Shown here one piece after another: positions 10,801-23,051 of a stretch of DNA of 64,000 nucleotides; positions within the stretch are counted from its first letter, which is position 1; each line of letters starts with the position of its first letter. The translations under genes were made by a program, and so were the position numbers. The stretch covers positions 32,817,780-32,881,779 of the forward strand of contig OX457047.1 in assembly GCA_949752735.1 (NCBI GenBank), given 5' to 3'. Origin of the DNA: Lumbricus terrestris. Its lineage: Eukaryota > Annelida > Clitellata > Crassiclitellata > Lumbricidae. A model generated the notes under the pieces. It did not search any database and was not told the DNA's origin. It was given only the letters and a program-made list of their open reading frames with translations.

Positions 10801-11252
10801 AGAGATGGATAGAGACACGCAGACATCCTTCGGGTACAGGTGCGTTCAATCGGGAAGAGGCAAGATCAAGCAAAATCCCTAATCAAAGGTCAGTACCACT
10901 TAATCCGGACATAGTCCCAGAACTGGCAACAGAAGCTAATGATGTATCCTAGAATTGTGAAGCATAACCACTTTCCACTCAGTGTCATACTACTATCGAC
11001 ATAATATGCTGTCACCTGCATTGAAATCAATCAAGAACCTGGTTCTTGAGGAGGACTTGAATAATAAACTGGTCTGCCCGGTGTAGCTTTTGGGAGAACT
11101 TTCTATCTTTCATTATTTTGCATCCCCATTACTTCAAACTTCACATGCACAGACTCACCGGCACAAAGTACCTTGTCACGCATGATGGTGTGCAATTACA
11201 AAGCCATTGGCCAACAGAATTGAAACCATGATAACTAAATCTGTCCAGAAGC

Positions 11253-11340
11253 CATATATAATTATATATATATACATATATACATATATATATATATATG
11301 CCAATATATATATATATATATATATATGCCAATATATATG
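11253..11340. repeat. (TA)n repeat
   Basis: Alternating AT with short breaks (tatgccaatatata) forms a simple repeat. Confidence 0.95.
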
Positions 11341-11507
11341 CCATTAGTCAAAACAGACTTGGTGGTCAAAAGTGTGTTTATTTTGCTGTGATGTAATAAT
11401 AAGAAAATTAAATAGTTTCTCTCATGGAGCAATTCCCCAAGGCATATCCAGCTACCGGTACTCGGGTGTCTCGTGGTGCACGCTTGCTTTGATGTGCAGG
11501 CCGGTGA

Positions 11508-11950
11508 CCTAGCAATGCAGGCAGGCAGATCCAGGCAGGCTGAGGTAGGCATATAAACAGATGCCCTCAGGCACATACACAGAGGTAGACAGACAGCGAC
11601 AGGCAAACGGAGGCTGACACTGACAGGTAGATAGAGGTAGGCAGACTGAAGCAGGCAAGCAGGCAAAGGCGAGCAGACACAAACATGGAGATAGACAGTG
11701 ACTGAGAGACACTGGCAGACACACAATGGCAGACAAAGTGGGACAGGCAGACACACAATGGTAGGCAAACAGAGGCAGGAAGATATTGGCAGATAGATAG
11801 ACAGAGCCAGGTGCACAGGCAGGCAGTGAAATAGAAGCAAACATACAGTGGCATGCAGACAAAACACGCATACAGACAGAAGCACACAGACAGAGGAAGG
11901 CAGACAGACAGACAAACACAGGAAGACAGACAGACAGACAGAGACGAAAG
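11508..11950. repeat. Degenerate CAGA/CAGG-rich tract
   Basis: About 440 bases of imperfect cagaca, caggca and caggtag units. It is an old, diverged tetranucleotide array. The Cys/Leu/Ser-rich open frames across it (up to about 217 codons) are compositional. Confidence 0.85.
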
Positions 11951-12269
11951 ACGAGACAGGTTGGCAGGACAGACTTGATAGACTCAGGCCCTAGAAAAGC
12001 AGATGACAAAACTTCTCCCAGAATATACAATACAATACATGAATGCAATACAATACAGCTGAAATTTGATAACGCTCCTTAACAAAGAACATATGCGCAC
12101 GCCACACACACAGTCCTAACCTCACCATATTAAATGTCATTAAGAAGAAATCACGGGTCAGCTAGAAAACATTTGCTCAGCTGACTGTAAACGAGTCACT
12201 GTGGATAGCCAAAGATCTTCTGGGCAACGGAGGGCCGAGACCACTGCCACAAAGAAGACTCGAAAAGTT

Positions 12270-12680
12270 TTATGCATCATCATCAACAACCGAGGGACAA
12301 TGCCCATAGGTGCTCGATGCCGTTCTCGTTATTCCACGCCAGGATTGTCTCTCCAAGGCAGCGTGAGCGTGTGTTAGGTCCTGTAGTGGTGCTCCACACC
12401 ATTCTGTTATGCTGTCCAGCCATTTTTTGTGTGGTCGTCCTTTCCTGTTAGATCCCTCCATTCTTCCAGGCACAACTGTCTTGATCTTTCTGCTGTTGTC
12501 CATCCTACATACATTTCCAAAGAGATCTAGCTTCCTGGTTATTATTTTCTGCATAAGGTTCTCTGTGTGGCGTATCCGCCTATACAATTCTGCGTTTGTT
12601 ACTTTCTGCATCCATCCAATTCGCAAGATCTTTCTGTATAGCACCTTCTCTCGAAAGCGAGTATTCTTGCTTCTGTTTTG
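12270..12680 (-). pseudogene. Non-LTR retrotransposon reverse-transcriptase C-terminus, frameshifted
   Basis: The minus-strand reading runs YRKILRIGWMQKVTNAELYR...KLDLFGNVCRMD...GRPHKKWLDSITEW...SWRGITRTAS and ends YGHCPSVVDDDA. The order LRI-W, L-FG-V-RM, GRP-K-WLD-I, then W-R is the familiar C-terminal tail of LINE polyproteins. Just upstream, at about 12655-12675, the expected RILAFER motif lies in a different frame, so a frameshift separates them. This is a 5'-truncated dead copy. The clade differs from the L2-like copies, and I cannot name it securely. Confidence 0.8.
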
Positions 12681-13362
12681 TGCACGTTATATGCATTATG
12701 CATATATTATGCATCTCTCTTGACCATTTTTAAGTGTATCTAAATACCACAGGGAGGACTGGCATTGATCATGGAAGGCATGACATTTGGCATTTAGAGA
12801 CATACCCTACCTGTACTTCGATGGAACAGCTGGTAAGAGCAGCTGGTATACGTGGAAAAAATGCAAGCAGACTCGTGGTATAGGCAGTTAACCAGCATTT
12901 GGCTGGCATTTTATGCACTGGTGCCATAAAACTGTAATCTATTGTGCCGGGGTTTAATGACGAAAGCCTGAACTGATGGCTCATGGTTCAAGCAATGCCA
13001 CACATTCCGATTGGAGAGACGATTCAATCCGAATAAGTGCCAACGAATAAGCCATTCTCTCTCTCTCCGATACAGCCTTTGTGCGGCACTGACATATTTA
13101 AGCTGATTTACATTAATTACGAAAGGCCTACAAGCTTATATGCGCACAGAAGCTCACTGCATGAAACACATATACATATGCACATACACGTAGAGTCGTA
13201 GACACATACACAGACTGACAAAGGCAGACAGACGCAGGAAGGCAGAATCACAAACCGTGTGTATGTGGTTCAGATAGAACAGATGAATACAGAAATACAA
13301 GACATTTCTCTCTGAATTGAAAAAATGAATTGAAGGGAGGGTCAAACAGATGAGATGGAGAA

Positions 13363-13475
13363 ACAGACAGAACAGACAGACAAAACAGTCAGATGCATAA
13401 ACAGACAGACAAACAGACAGACAGACAGATGAACAGACAGACAGAACAGAACAGAAAGACAAAACAGACAGATGT

Positions 13476-13510
<35 letters not shown>

Positions 13511-13512
13511 GT
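13363..13512. repeat. (ACAG)n tetranucleotide tract
   Basis: About 150 bases of ACAG units with interruptions. Confidence 0.95.
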
Positions 13513-13922
13513 CAGAACATACATAAACACAGACAGAAGAGACCATAGTTGTAAAAAAGGTTTTTCCGTTTTTTATTGTCTTTCAAAAAACGTCGTTTTT
13601 TTCGCTTTTTTTCGCATTGTTTTTTCCATTTTTTATTTTGAATGAAACATTATTTATTTATTTACTGTCTATTATTATTTTCTTTACTTTCATTTTTGTC
13701 TCATATTCGAAACATTTTCACCGTACTCTCAAGGATTCATCTAACTATAGTGTCATTATGTAATTGTTTAAGTCATCATTTGAGAAATACATGTAGTGGT
13801 TCCATACAAGAAATATAATTTGTAAGAGTTATTTCGATATAAAATTCTTGGGCCTATAATACAAATAGGCCTAACAATTTTAAGTACAAATGCACAATAT
13901 GTAATTTAGCACACATCTATAT

Positions 13923-14718
13923 CAGGGGTTCTCAAACTTTATTTTTATTGTACCCCCAAGTAAAAAAGTCGAATGATGGCGTACCCCCAGCAAAGTCAGA
14001 TCAGAAACAAATTGCCATTGCGAAACCCCCTTGCAGTGACAACTGAAAGTCCATTTAATCATTGATGACATCGTTTATTAGAGTCGTACATATGGAGCAA
14101 AATTTAGCCTGAATCATATAATTTTAGCAACAAATTGAAAAAGGGAAAATTGATCTATAACCCTTGTAAGAAAGAGCCAACCTATAGAGTTGTGGGCTTG
14201 TTTAAAACTATATATATATAGCACAGATTTAAAATATCTGGTTTAATATTTGTCAATTTAAATCGCAAATTTACACCATGTTTGTCTTTGATAGCAAGAA
14301 TAGTTCCAGCCAGATATGACGTACTGAAAGGAATCACAAAATTTAAAGCTCAACCAGAAATGAATCCTTAGGCCAACTCAGCTCTCCTCTATTTTGACCT
14401 CTATGTAGGCTGAAAATGTCTGGCTTTGATACTGCTTTTAACCATCTGTACATTATTTGTTTTAAAATTATAGTAATAGGCCTAAATATAAATAATATTG
14501 CATGCACTGTATAGTGTATAGTCTTATTATATGTTGTGAAAGAACATATGACGATACTGTCACCTGTTGCAATGTTAAAAATCATTGCTTATCAAAGAAA
14601 GATGGATACAAAGTCCATAAACTCAAAGAAAATTTATATTTCTGGAATTTTTCGCGTACCCCTTACCTGCGCCTGGCGTACCCCCAGGGGTACGCGTACC
14701 ACAGTTTGAGAACCCCTG
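13923..14718. mobile_element. hAT-like element, 796 bp, TSD atctatat
   Basis: The termini CAGGGGTTCTCAAACT and AGTTTGAGAACCCCTG are perfect inverted repeats. The exact 8-bp duplication atctatat lies at 13915-13922 and 14719-14726. A subterminal gtacccccag block occurs in inverted copies near both ends. No transposase is recognisable. Related truncated copies lie at 5706-5981 and 50576-50895. Confidence 0.96.
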
Positions 14719-15107
14719 ATCTATATGGTCTTTGCTTCTGATTAGATTTTAATTACATTATGTCGATCAGCATGAACTTATGTGGACTTATGTTTACAAT
14801 TTAAATTTGAAACGATTTCAATACCTTTAATTTTTCTGAATTTCTTATTAAACCAAAGTTATAAGAAAAAATAACTGTCATAGATTAATGTTACGTATAA
14901 CAATTAATTTTTGCCTACTAATAAAGCTGCGTTATTTTCAGATTAAGATCAAATAGCATAAGCAAGTATTTAAGCTTAAAATGAAGTTTCAGATGTAACA
15001 AAGGCAAATTATTTCCCGTTTTTTTGTCGATTTTTTTTCGTTTTTATTTGTGTGAAAAAAAGTTTCCTCTGGTTTTATTCCATTTTCATCGTGTTTTACT
15101 TCTATGG

Positions 15108-15153
15108 AACAGACAGACAGACAGACAACCAGACAGACAGACAGACAGACAGA
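15108..15153. repeat. (ACAG)n tract
   Basis: A short ACAG repeat located in intron 3. Confidence 0.9.
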
Positions 15154-15556
15154 TGGGTAGGCAGACAGAAAGCCTATAGATGGCGTAGGGGTAAATATCA
15201 AACTATAGGCCTACAACACAATGGATTAATACACATTTATGAGACTGTCATGAAGAAATATAAAAATCCTGGAGAAAAAGAACTCAATAGAAAAATGCAG
15301 CATAAAATTCTTGTATTTTCATGACAAACATACAGCTTGAAAGAAAAATAACTTGTAAGCACCATTTCTCATCAATCAGCAATACCTTTTAAGCGACATA
15401 TTTATATTTCAACCATGATTCTGTGCTACTAGCTAACTATTGTATTAAGCGCTAAATAGCCGTCGAAGAATAGCTAGATAGGCTAATAGCACAATCAAAT
15501 AAATAGTTCATCGAAGAACTTGAGCTGTTTAAGAAATGATTTGGAGCCATTATTAC

Positions 15557-15630
15557 CTCTTCGTAGAATCCTAACTGAGGTACTGGTTCATCACATACAT
15601 TTTCACAGAAGTCTTTGAATAAGAGAAATC
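15557..15630 (-). CDS. GRK2: GRK2/3-type receptor kinase, coding exon 3
   Basis: The acceptor ctttttcag and donor GAG|gtaata frame 74 bases on the minus strand. Two bases complete the split glycine codon and 24 codons follow, leaving a phase 0 intron. The reading starts FLLFKDFCENVCDEPVPQLG and ends FYEE. It aligns with GRK2-family LLFRDFC...FYEE, and the KDFCEN spelling is closest to insect Gprk1. It codes for early helices of the RH bundle. An open frame continues past the donor into the intron, but homology stops exactly at the splice site, so I end the exon there. Confidence 0.95.
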
Positions 15631-15777
15631 CTGAAAAAGCCGACATTTCAATAGCTTAAAAGTCACACCTGGCAGTTGCTTTATCACTGTACTGTGAAGG
15701 TTTAAGTTATTTTTAGGCGGGTGGAATAAAAACGAAGGATGGAAGTCTATGGTGAATCGGTGAAAGAAGGCATGGAT

Positions 15778-15975
15778 AGATGGATGGGTGAGCAGATGGT
15801 TGGATGCAGAGGGATGGATGGATAGTTTGATGGATGAATGATAAGATGAATGGATGGATGGATGGCACTAGATGGTTGAAGGGATGAATGAATGAATGGA
15901 TAGATGGAGGGAGGGATCGATGGATGAATGGATGGGTGGGTGAGTGCACAGATGGATGAATGCATGATGGATGGG
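15778..15975. repeat. (GGAT)n tetranucleotide tract
   Basis: About 200 bases of ggat/gaat units. The minus-strand His-Pro-Ser-Ile frames are artefacts. Confidence 0.93.
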
Positions 15976-16230
15976 TATATGGATACACACAAAAACACCC
16001 ACAAACATTTTCTTAATGCTCCTGAAACAGAATCTGAGCAAAATGTTTGAAAGAAAACATTTAATTTATTCACCTCCATGCACTTAAGAAAATGCATAAA
16101 ATTTAATGATGATTATGTCGAGGTTTCTCACGTGGACAAACAAATACCATAGACATAATTATACATATAAACAGATTAAGAAGGAAAACTGGCGCTGGCG
16201 AAGCAGATAACCTGAGAGGGTCAGACATAC

Positions 16231-16258
16231 ACAGACAGACAGACAGACAGACAGACAA
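16231..16258. repeat. (ACAG)n tract
   Basis: Seven uninterrupted ACAG units. Confidence 0.9.
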
Positions 16259-17152
16259 CAGCATCTTTCCTTAGCTATGACGTCTGAAAAAGAAGTTGCA
16301 CTAGAGCTTCAAAGTGAAACTATGGGTAGTTCCATTAGTTCCAATTCACTTTCATTAACCCTTTCAACTTCCTATCCCAATTCCTCCTTTTTCTGCTTCC
16401 GTGCGCACGTGTGTGTTTTTGTGTGTTTTCATGTGAGGTTTTGACCAGAAACTGATCTTCTCTGAGGGTGTAAAGACAGCAAGTCAACATGCATTTATGA
16501 ACTCTGCCAGATCAGCACTATATACGCCACTCACACTCACTCCAGGCTGCATCTACGGTATTCCATCACATGCATTCATTATGTACTAGGGTCCACTTTG
16601 GGTGAAATGGAAAAGCCATATAAGGGACCTGTCCCTTTCTTCCATTACCCAGTTCGTGCAGTCGTCTGGGCTAAATGCCGTGGCTCGTTTAATTGGCGCG
16701 ATTAAAACACACCACGTACGCTGGTGCAACGTAATTTTATACAATGAGCCATTGCCGAAATAACCAGTTGACAATCGTCCATGTAGAGAGCAATACCAAA
16801 CTATGAATTGGATAATGGATGAAGCTACTTCCTCTCACTTTCTCTCACTTCCTCTCCCTGCCTTCGCGTTACCTGTGTAATTTCTAATCGAATTGACAAC
16901 GTAAATGGAAAGATCAAAATACTTTCACTGTAGTGATCGCCAACTCTAAAATTTCTAACGCACTACCCGAAAGTGATAAGCAGCGAGCAGAGGGCACTAG
17001 TTTATTCACAAGCATCGTGCGTCGCATTGATTCGTGCCAGAGGGGTTTTCCTGCTGACTTTCAGATCCTTCAAATCACCCAAGCGAAGTCGTAGAAAAGA
17101 TCTAGTAATGCATGGGGTTTGATATTATGATATTATAAATATGGGAACTTAC

Positions 17153-17229
17153 CCAATTTCTGGTTAAATATTTTGTCGAATGTAATTTCACCCATCTTTT
17201 CAAGATGTTTCTGCATCACGCTCCGAATG
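17153..17229 (-). CDS. GRK2: GRK2/3-type receptor kinase, coding exon 2 (inferred number)
   Basis: This exon belongs to a G-protein-coupled receptor kinase of the GRK2/GRK3 family. These kinases phosphorylate agonist-occupied receptors at the plasma membrane and bind G-beta-gamma and G-alpha-q. On the minus strand a pyrimidine-rich acceptor ending tttcag precedes the exon, and gtaagt follows it. One base completes a codon, 25 full codons follow, and one base (G) is left over, so the flanking introns are phase 2 and phase 1. The translation begins [20 protein letters not shown] and ends FNQKL. This matches the start of the RGS-homology region of animal GRK2 almost residue for residue. The left-over G joins GA at 15630 to restore the conserved glycine of the QKLG motif. 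An antisense LINE fragment ends its recognisable homology about 90 bases upstream in the intron. The exon with the start codon was not found to the right. Confidence 0.95.
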
Positions 17230-17339
17230 CTGAAACCAGACAAGAAAAAACACAATACTAATTACTCATCGGATGACAGAGGAAACTATTTCTGTCAAGC
17301 ACTTCTATTACGCAGCACCATGCATTTTCTCTTGTTGGC

Positions 17340-17513
17340 CCTGCAACCCGGAATGGGCTCCCTGTGGAACTACAGCTAATGCCTAGAGCCTTTGAGACTA
17401 CGTTCTACTCTTAAGACTGTTCTCTTTAGCCGTGGTTGGGTCGGGAGCGCTTCTGAGTAGGTACTCTTGAGGAGGCGCTATATAAATGTCTGAAATGAAT
17501 GAATGAATGAAAA
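17340..17513 (+). pseudogene. L2-like LINE C-terminal codons and 3' tail
   Basis: Bases 17383-17460 read LEPLRLRSTLKTVLFSRGWV GSASE then stop. A frame-shifted remnant of the upstream ...GP.LWN motif precedes it (ctgcaacccggaatgggctc). The tail has cttgaggaggcgctatataaatg and then (GAAT)n. It lies antisense in intron 1, about 110 bases before the exon 2 acceptor. Confidence 0.85.
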
Positions 17514-17519
17514 GAAAAT

Positions 17520-18280
17520 ATAACGACATTCAAACTTTCTTGCATTGTTCATAATTTTACTAACAAACATACCACAGGCAAATCTTCTCACTGTTCATAT
17601 GAAATTGAACTGAACTGGATCAAGTCAGTTTTTCTTAATCCAATCACACCAACGACTCCAGCATTACTCAGTAAATTCAACATCTATATCTATAAACGAT
17701 ATGCATTTTTGTCCAGAACGCATGCCCACAGTCTTCAGCTATTGACCTGAAACCTCTAACAGTTTACACCATACAAATAGACAGAGGGTCACCAGAACCA
17801 CTGGGGCGGGGCGAAGAAATCCAAATTTCAGCAACCAAAACCAGCATGTTTCTACACTCTGGCGCCTATTCACCTCAAACCATCTAGATAGCCAAAGCCC
17901 AAAGGGCCACCAGGACCACCCTCCCCAACCCCTCCCCAAAACCGCCACAACCCTGACCCGGGGGACGAACTTACGAAGTGGGGCGAAAAACCGGAATTTC
18001 GCGATCATCAGACACCCCCAGTCAGTGATGTTCAATAAAAAAACATGCTATTCTATTCATCAAACAATGCAAACAAAGGGAGACAGTGTATATAGCTTCA
18101 TGCTGCACAGGCTGTTCCGACTCCAGCAAGTGCAAAACAACAAAAGTTCATCCAAGTCTGTTTACATCAAGTTTTAATATAATGGCACAGAGCTGCTGCT
18201 CATAGCAAATTTCGTACATACTATTGAAATGCACTTCCGTTTACCCACACACTCGAGTGAGAAAATAGACTTCTTCAAGG
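17520..18280. other. No recognised feature
   Basis: AT-rich sequence with one C/G-rich patch at 17790-17970. I found no repeat match within the window and no coding signal. Confidence 0.5.
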
Positions 18281-18291
18281 GCATTCCTCAT

Positions 18292-18392
18292 CTTAAGACA
18301 GCTTCAGTTGGCCGTGCTAGGGTTGGGAGCACCTCTGAGTAGTCGTCTTGACGAGGCGCTATACAAATTGTCGTAATGAATAAATGAATAAA
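18292..18392 (+). pseudogene. L2-like LINE last codons and 3' tail
   Basis: Bases 18292-18342 read LKTASVGRARVGSTSE then stop, followed by cttgacgaggcgctatacaaatt and an AATG/AATA tail. It is a diverged sister of the copy at 17383. Confidence 0.8.
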
Positions 18393-18740
18393 GTGCACAC
18401 CCAGATCAGAGTCATATTGCGTATCAGCGATCAACACAAAAATGAAAAAATTGAAGTGTTCATTCAAGATAACCATCATCAACTTAAATAAATTGTAAAG
18501 TCAGTGACCTAACATCAGCCAAGATGCCAACAAATAAGCTAAACAACCAGGGCAGTCAATTGACAACACATGTGGCAAGTCCGCTCTCTTGGTTGGTGCT
18601 GCCAAAGGTTCAAGTTTGTACCTGTTTCAAGTTGTGCTATAGATTGTATTACAATGATCAAAACTTATTGATTGCAGGTAAAACTTCTGTCACAGGACAG
18701 GCATGAACACAGGTAGACAACCTTCTCCTCTGGGTGTGGC

Positions 18741-19246
<506 letters not shown>

Positions 19247-19474
19247 TGCCATGTACGTGTAGTCGTGTATGTATGTATTTGCGTATGTATTAATGCATGT
19301 AAAAAAGCTTATGCAGCATAACAAACTCGTCGAACAGTCTTAAAAATTTAAAAGATCAGGATATGACAAAGGATTCTATCATCTCACAAACATGTCATAA
19401 TAACACAACACAACTGTATATCATATTTTGCCCTTCTTCCAAAGTTCAGAACTGCACACGACCATAAGTGCCGT

Positions 19475-19585
19475 GCTGCAATTGTGAGTGAAGGACTTGC
19501 CCCGGGGGTCCCTGCACCGTAGCTGCCTTGGACAAGGCCTGAACCCATACTCGCCGTGATAAAGGCCTCCATGATGTCTGCATGT
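19475..19585 (-). mobile_element. SINE fragment (central part)
   Basis: It contains the block caattgtgagtgaaggacttgc and a degraded head. It adjoins a second SINE fragment at 19588 in the same orientation. Confidence 0.55.
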
Positions 19586-19587
19586 TG

Positions 19588-19710
19588 CACTTGTTATAGT
19601 GCCCCTTCAAGCTCACTACTCAGAGGTGCTCCCGACTACAGTGCGGACACTGCATCGGAGTTTCACGTCCAAGCGCTGAGCAATTGCGAGTGAAGGACTT
19701 GCCCACAGTG
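19588..19710 (-). mobile_element. SINE, 3' half
   Basis: Minus-strand copy: tail cttgttatagtgccccttcaag, then the VGSASE-like block, ggagtttcacgtc and gcaattgcgagtgaaggact. It is truncated before the tRNA-like head. Confidence 0.85.
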
Positions 19711-20396
19711 CAAACCAATCAGAGGCGCTCCCAGTGGAACAGACCAAGAGAGAAAAAAGCGGTCTTGAGACAATGAAAAGAGGCACTTAGCCCACCAGTT
19801 AAAAAGGAGGAACGCGTCAAAGGAGGAAGCTGCAGTTCCACAGCGCAGGTCCAAAGAAAGCAAAGGCTCACGTTTTAGCCATGGCGGTTCTAGCTTGCCG
19901 GACGTATAGCCTGGTAATAATAGCCATGCATTCATAATTTGTGTACATCTGTGGCACTGTGCAGTATAAAATCATTGCAAGCTAAGAAACTTTCGCAACT
20001 GTTTTCTAAACATTGGCTAAACCTCATACGAAGCCAATCTCCAATGGAAATGAGTTCCATATGGCGGGGCCCGCACATTTAATTGAAAATGACATGGTGT
20101 TCGTATCTGTACACGAACTGTACAACTGTGCAGTGTGCATGGGATTCGATAAAATATAATTTAGTGGAAATCTGTAAGTTTCTTAAAGTAGTATCAAAAG
20201 CATAAGCAAACATTTGCACAGCATCACTCACTCTCAGTATGGTTAATGAAATTACAGAACTCGGGCAAACCAGGTTAATTCTGAATAAAACCGCTACTGA
20301 CAGACCTGCTCTAGACGGCTGGGGAATTAATTTCCTTCCAGGAATCCTTAAAGTGGAACGAATCATGGAAATTGGTCGTGGACTACAACCGCAGGG

Positions 20397-20464
20397 AGAG
20401 TGAGAGGCAGAGACAGAGAGAGAGAGAGAGATACAGAACGAGCCAGAGAGACAGAGACAGAGAC
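20397..20464. repeat. (GA)n-rich tract
   Basis: An imperfect GAGA run with cagaga interruptions. Confidence 0.85.
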
Positions 20465-20519
20465 AGGGCAGCAGAAAGACATACGTGCAGATGACCTTCG
20501 GAATAGTAGAGTACATTCA

Positions 20520-21900
20520 TAACACCATTGGTGGTACGAATTTAAATGGCAAGGTTGTTTGATTAATCCAGATATCCATCAGATGCACAAACTGTTGCTC
20601 AAAATAATAAGTTCTCGGAAATAGCAATACACTCTCAGCCAATGGAAGAATTCCGGAGGCTTACGGGAAGTAAGGAACAGATCACTACAACGATACGAAG
20701 AGAAATACTGACACAAACAAACACACATGCACATAAGTCCCTATGATAGACAGGAGACGGCAGAGACAAGGAATAGTGGAGTGGGGGAGAACTAACAGAG
20801 GAGGGTTCTATACTATGCGATGTAAGAAAGGAACCACAAGTAAGTAATGTCAATCTCGAGTAGGGTATCTCGGTGTAGAATGATAACTTCTGATTATCTT
20901 TCAAATTTCTCTCAACGACTCAACGAAAACTGCGACTGACTGTCCCAGCGAGAAAGCAGGGTCGCACAGATGCAGGGAAATTCAATTAGGCCTAATTAAA
21001 AACGGGGCTGAGACAAGCAACTGTAATGTACTGCAGACAAATCATATCATTATAATAATTAGCCTACGAGACGTTTTTACGTTCAGGCCGGTGCGCGCAA
21101 GAAACCTCAGACCACGTTTAGCGCACCGTTTAATATGACTCACACGTAGAAATGCCGTGCGGTAATTGATTTTAGTCTAAACCGATTAAAAATAATAATC
21201 AAATTTGATAATTAATATTTTAATGGACAACAGGACTCTGAGATGGTGGTGGTTTCTGGTAGATGTTTGCAAAACATCTGTGCCTTTGTCACGTTTTTGT
21301 GACATATTTCATATCCTACGTTGAACATTATGTGAAGCAAATGTCGTTCTAAATAATTGAAAAAGAATACAGAACTTAACAAACCGTTTTAATCGATAAT
21401 GAAAGACGACTACGGAGTATTTATAGTTTAAAGCGAGCTTCTGGTAACCTGAATGAATATAAAACGAAATGCAAATTTGTTATTCTGGAGAAGTGGTCTA
21501 AATAAACTGAAAATGGCTGACTGAATGAATAGAATGACAATCAATCTGCGTTAAATGTGATTGAAAGGATGAATACCAACCAGCCAACCGACTCATCAAT
21601 CAATTGATCTACCATCAATCATCAATAATCAGTCATAGAATAAGCAAATGTATAATCAATTACCCAGCAGACAAATGATCAGCAGTGAACAATTGGACAT
21701 ACACGTCCATAAAATAACGAAAACACGAAGATTTCCTACAATTTGGCTCATTTTAGAATAACCGAAAGTAAATTATTACTCAAGGCAGACAGATCGTTGA
21801 ATGGTAAGATGCTGGCGTGAACATAAGAAGAATGCAGGTTTGAAACCCAATAGCTCATAAAGTTTGCTCAGCCAACAACTCCCTTGGGGAGACTGTAAAA
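20520..21900. other. No recognised feature
   Basis: AT-rich single-copy-looking sequence. A weak tRNA-like block (gatcgttgaatggtaagatgc ... caggtttgaaaccc) lies at about 21790-21850. Nothing else was recognised. Confidence 0.45.
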
Positions 21901-21912
21901 ATGTTTGTATGT

Positions 21913-22119
21913 GCACTTGCTACAGCGTCCCTTCAAGATTGCTACTCAGAAGCGCTCCTGACTGCAGCGCAGGCACTGAATCAGGGTTTCACGCCAAAGC
22001 GCTGAGCAATTGCGAGTGAAGGACTTGCCCAAGGTCCTTATGCGGCAACTTTAGGTGGATTCCAACCTGCACCCCTCTGGCTGCAAGGCAACAAACATAC
22101 CCACTACACCACCACGCCC
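21913..22119 (-). mobile_element. tRNA-derived SINE, full length
   Basis: On the minus strand: head gggcgtggtggtgtagtgggt (A box), a B box altered to ggttggaatcc, then the body and the LINE-like 3' end. It is more diverged than the copy at 31055. Confidence 0.9.
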
Positions 22120-22282
22120 AAAATGTTGCCTTGTGGCAAAGAGGGAACCGTACAGCCAGGTAAAGTGCATAATGGCGTAAGACAATAATAAGGCAAGTCA
22201 ATTATAGGCAAGGCAATAAAGCAAGGCAATGATGGGCAAGATAAAAGTAAGAAAGGGCATGGTAAGTTATTTGACAATGGCG

Positions 22283-22343
22283 AATATATATATATGCATA
22301 TATAATATATATTATATATGTATATATTATATATATTATATAT
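22283..22343. repeat. (TA)n repeat
   Basis: A simple AT-alternating tract. Confidence 0.9.
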
Positions 22344-22599
22344 GAATGTCCAGTGTAAGTGAAGAGCAAAATTCTCTATTTGGATAATACCCCGACAAAG
22401 CTAAAGTAATAAATTCAAGACTTACAATTTTAATCGCCAATTAGCCTTTAAGCAAAACAAACGAGTCCAGTATCTGATAGGCATTATACAAAGCCTCTCT
22501 AGCCATTATATTATATAGCCATTAATACACAGACAGACCCTGAATTTGTGGGAGGGTTTCACTGACTGATAGAGTCCAATAAACCTCCAACCAAAATAA

Positions 22600-22735
22600 G
22601 AGCATCCATCCATTCATTCATCCATCCACCCACCCATTCATAAACCCACCCATCCATCCATCCATCCATATATCCATCCATCTATCCATCCATGCATCCA
22701 TCCTTCCATCCATCCATCTATAATCTATCCATCAT
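22600..22735. repeat. (ATCC)n tract
   Basis: Imperfect CATC/CCAT units. Confidence 0.92.
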
Positions 22736-23051
22736 ATATTATCTGAATTTATATATAACATACAAGCAAAAAGTATTTCCATCAGAATCATCTTAGAACT
22801 GAAAACAATCAAAAGTCTGAGCTTTTATGATTTGATAAATTAACTAGGCCTACAGCTGACCAGTTAGTTGATCTCTGCGCATTTCTTGAGTAAGTTCACA
22901 GAATTGTCATCTGCAATGATCAGCCATTCCAAAATGGACACCTTTTTGCATAGAGCAGTTTTTACATTTCCTCCGGAATTTTAGTAACAAGTATGAAAAC
23001 CGCACCATCTGATATCACAACTGATTACCAGTACATATACGAAACAGAGCA

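Larger units (their letters stand above)
10243..15556 (-). other. Intron 3 of the GRK2-like gene
   Basis: It contains four tetranucleotide repeat tracts, a TA tract, a LINE pseudogene (12270-12680), a complete 796-bp hAT-like element (13923-14718), and otherwise AT-rich sequence without recognised features. Confidence 0.8.
15631..17152 (-). other. Intron 2 of the GRK2-like gene
   Basis: It holds a GGAT repeat (15778-15975) and a short ACAG run (16231-16258). The rest, including 16560-17100, appears non-repetitive, with no coding signal that I can identify. Confidence 0.8.

Noticed and set aside
10263..10873. Open frames of 174-194 codons rich in Ser-Val-Cys-Leu
   Set aside because: All come from the GACA/GACT tetranucleotide array. 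Three overlapping frames are equally open.
11262..12048. Cys-rich open frames up to 217 codons that resemble secreted peptides
   Set aside because: The cysteines come from the degenerate CAGACA/CAGGCA repeat read in reverse. No signal peptide or spacing pattern is independent of the repeat.
15452..15646. 64-codon minus open frame taken as a single exon
   Set aside because: Homology to GRK stops exactly at GAG|gtaata (15557) and begins after an AG acceptor (15631). The flanking codons are intron.
20225..20405. Possible exon reading LSMVNEITELGQTRLILNKT on the plus strand
   Set aside because: There is no acceptor/donor pair in phase and no recognised homology.
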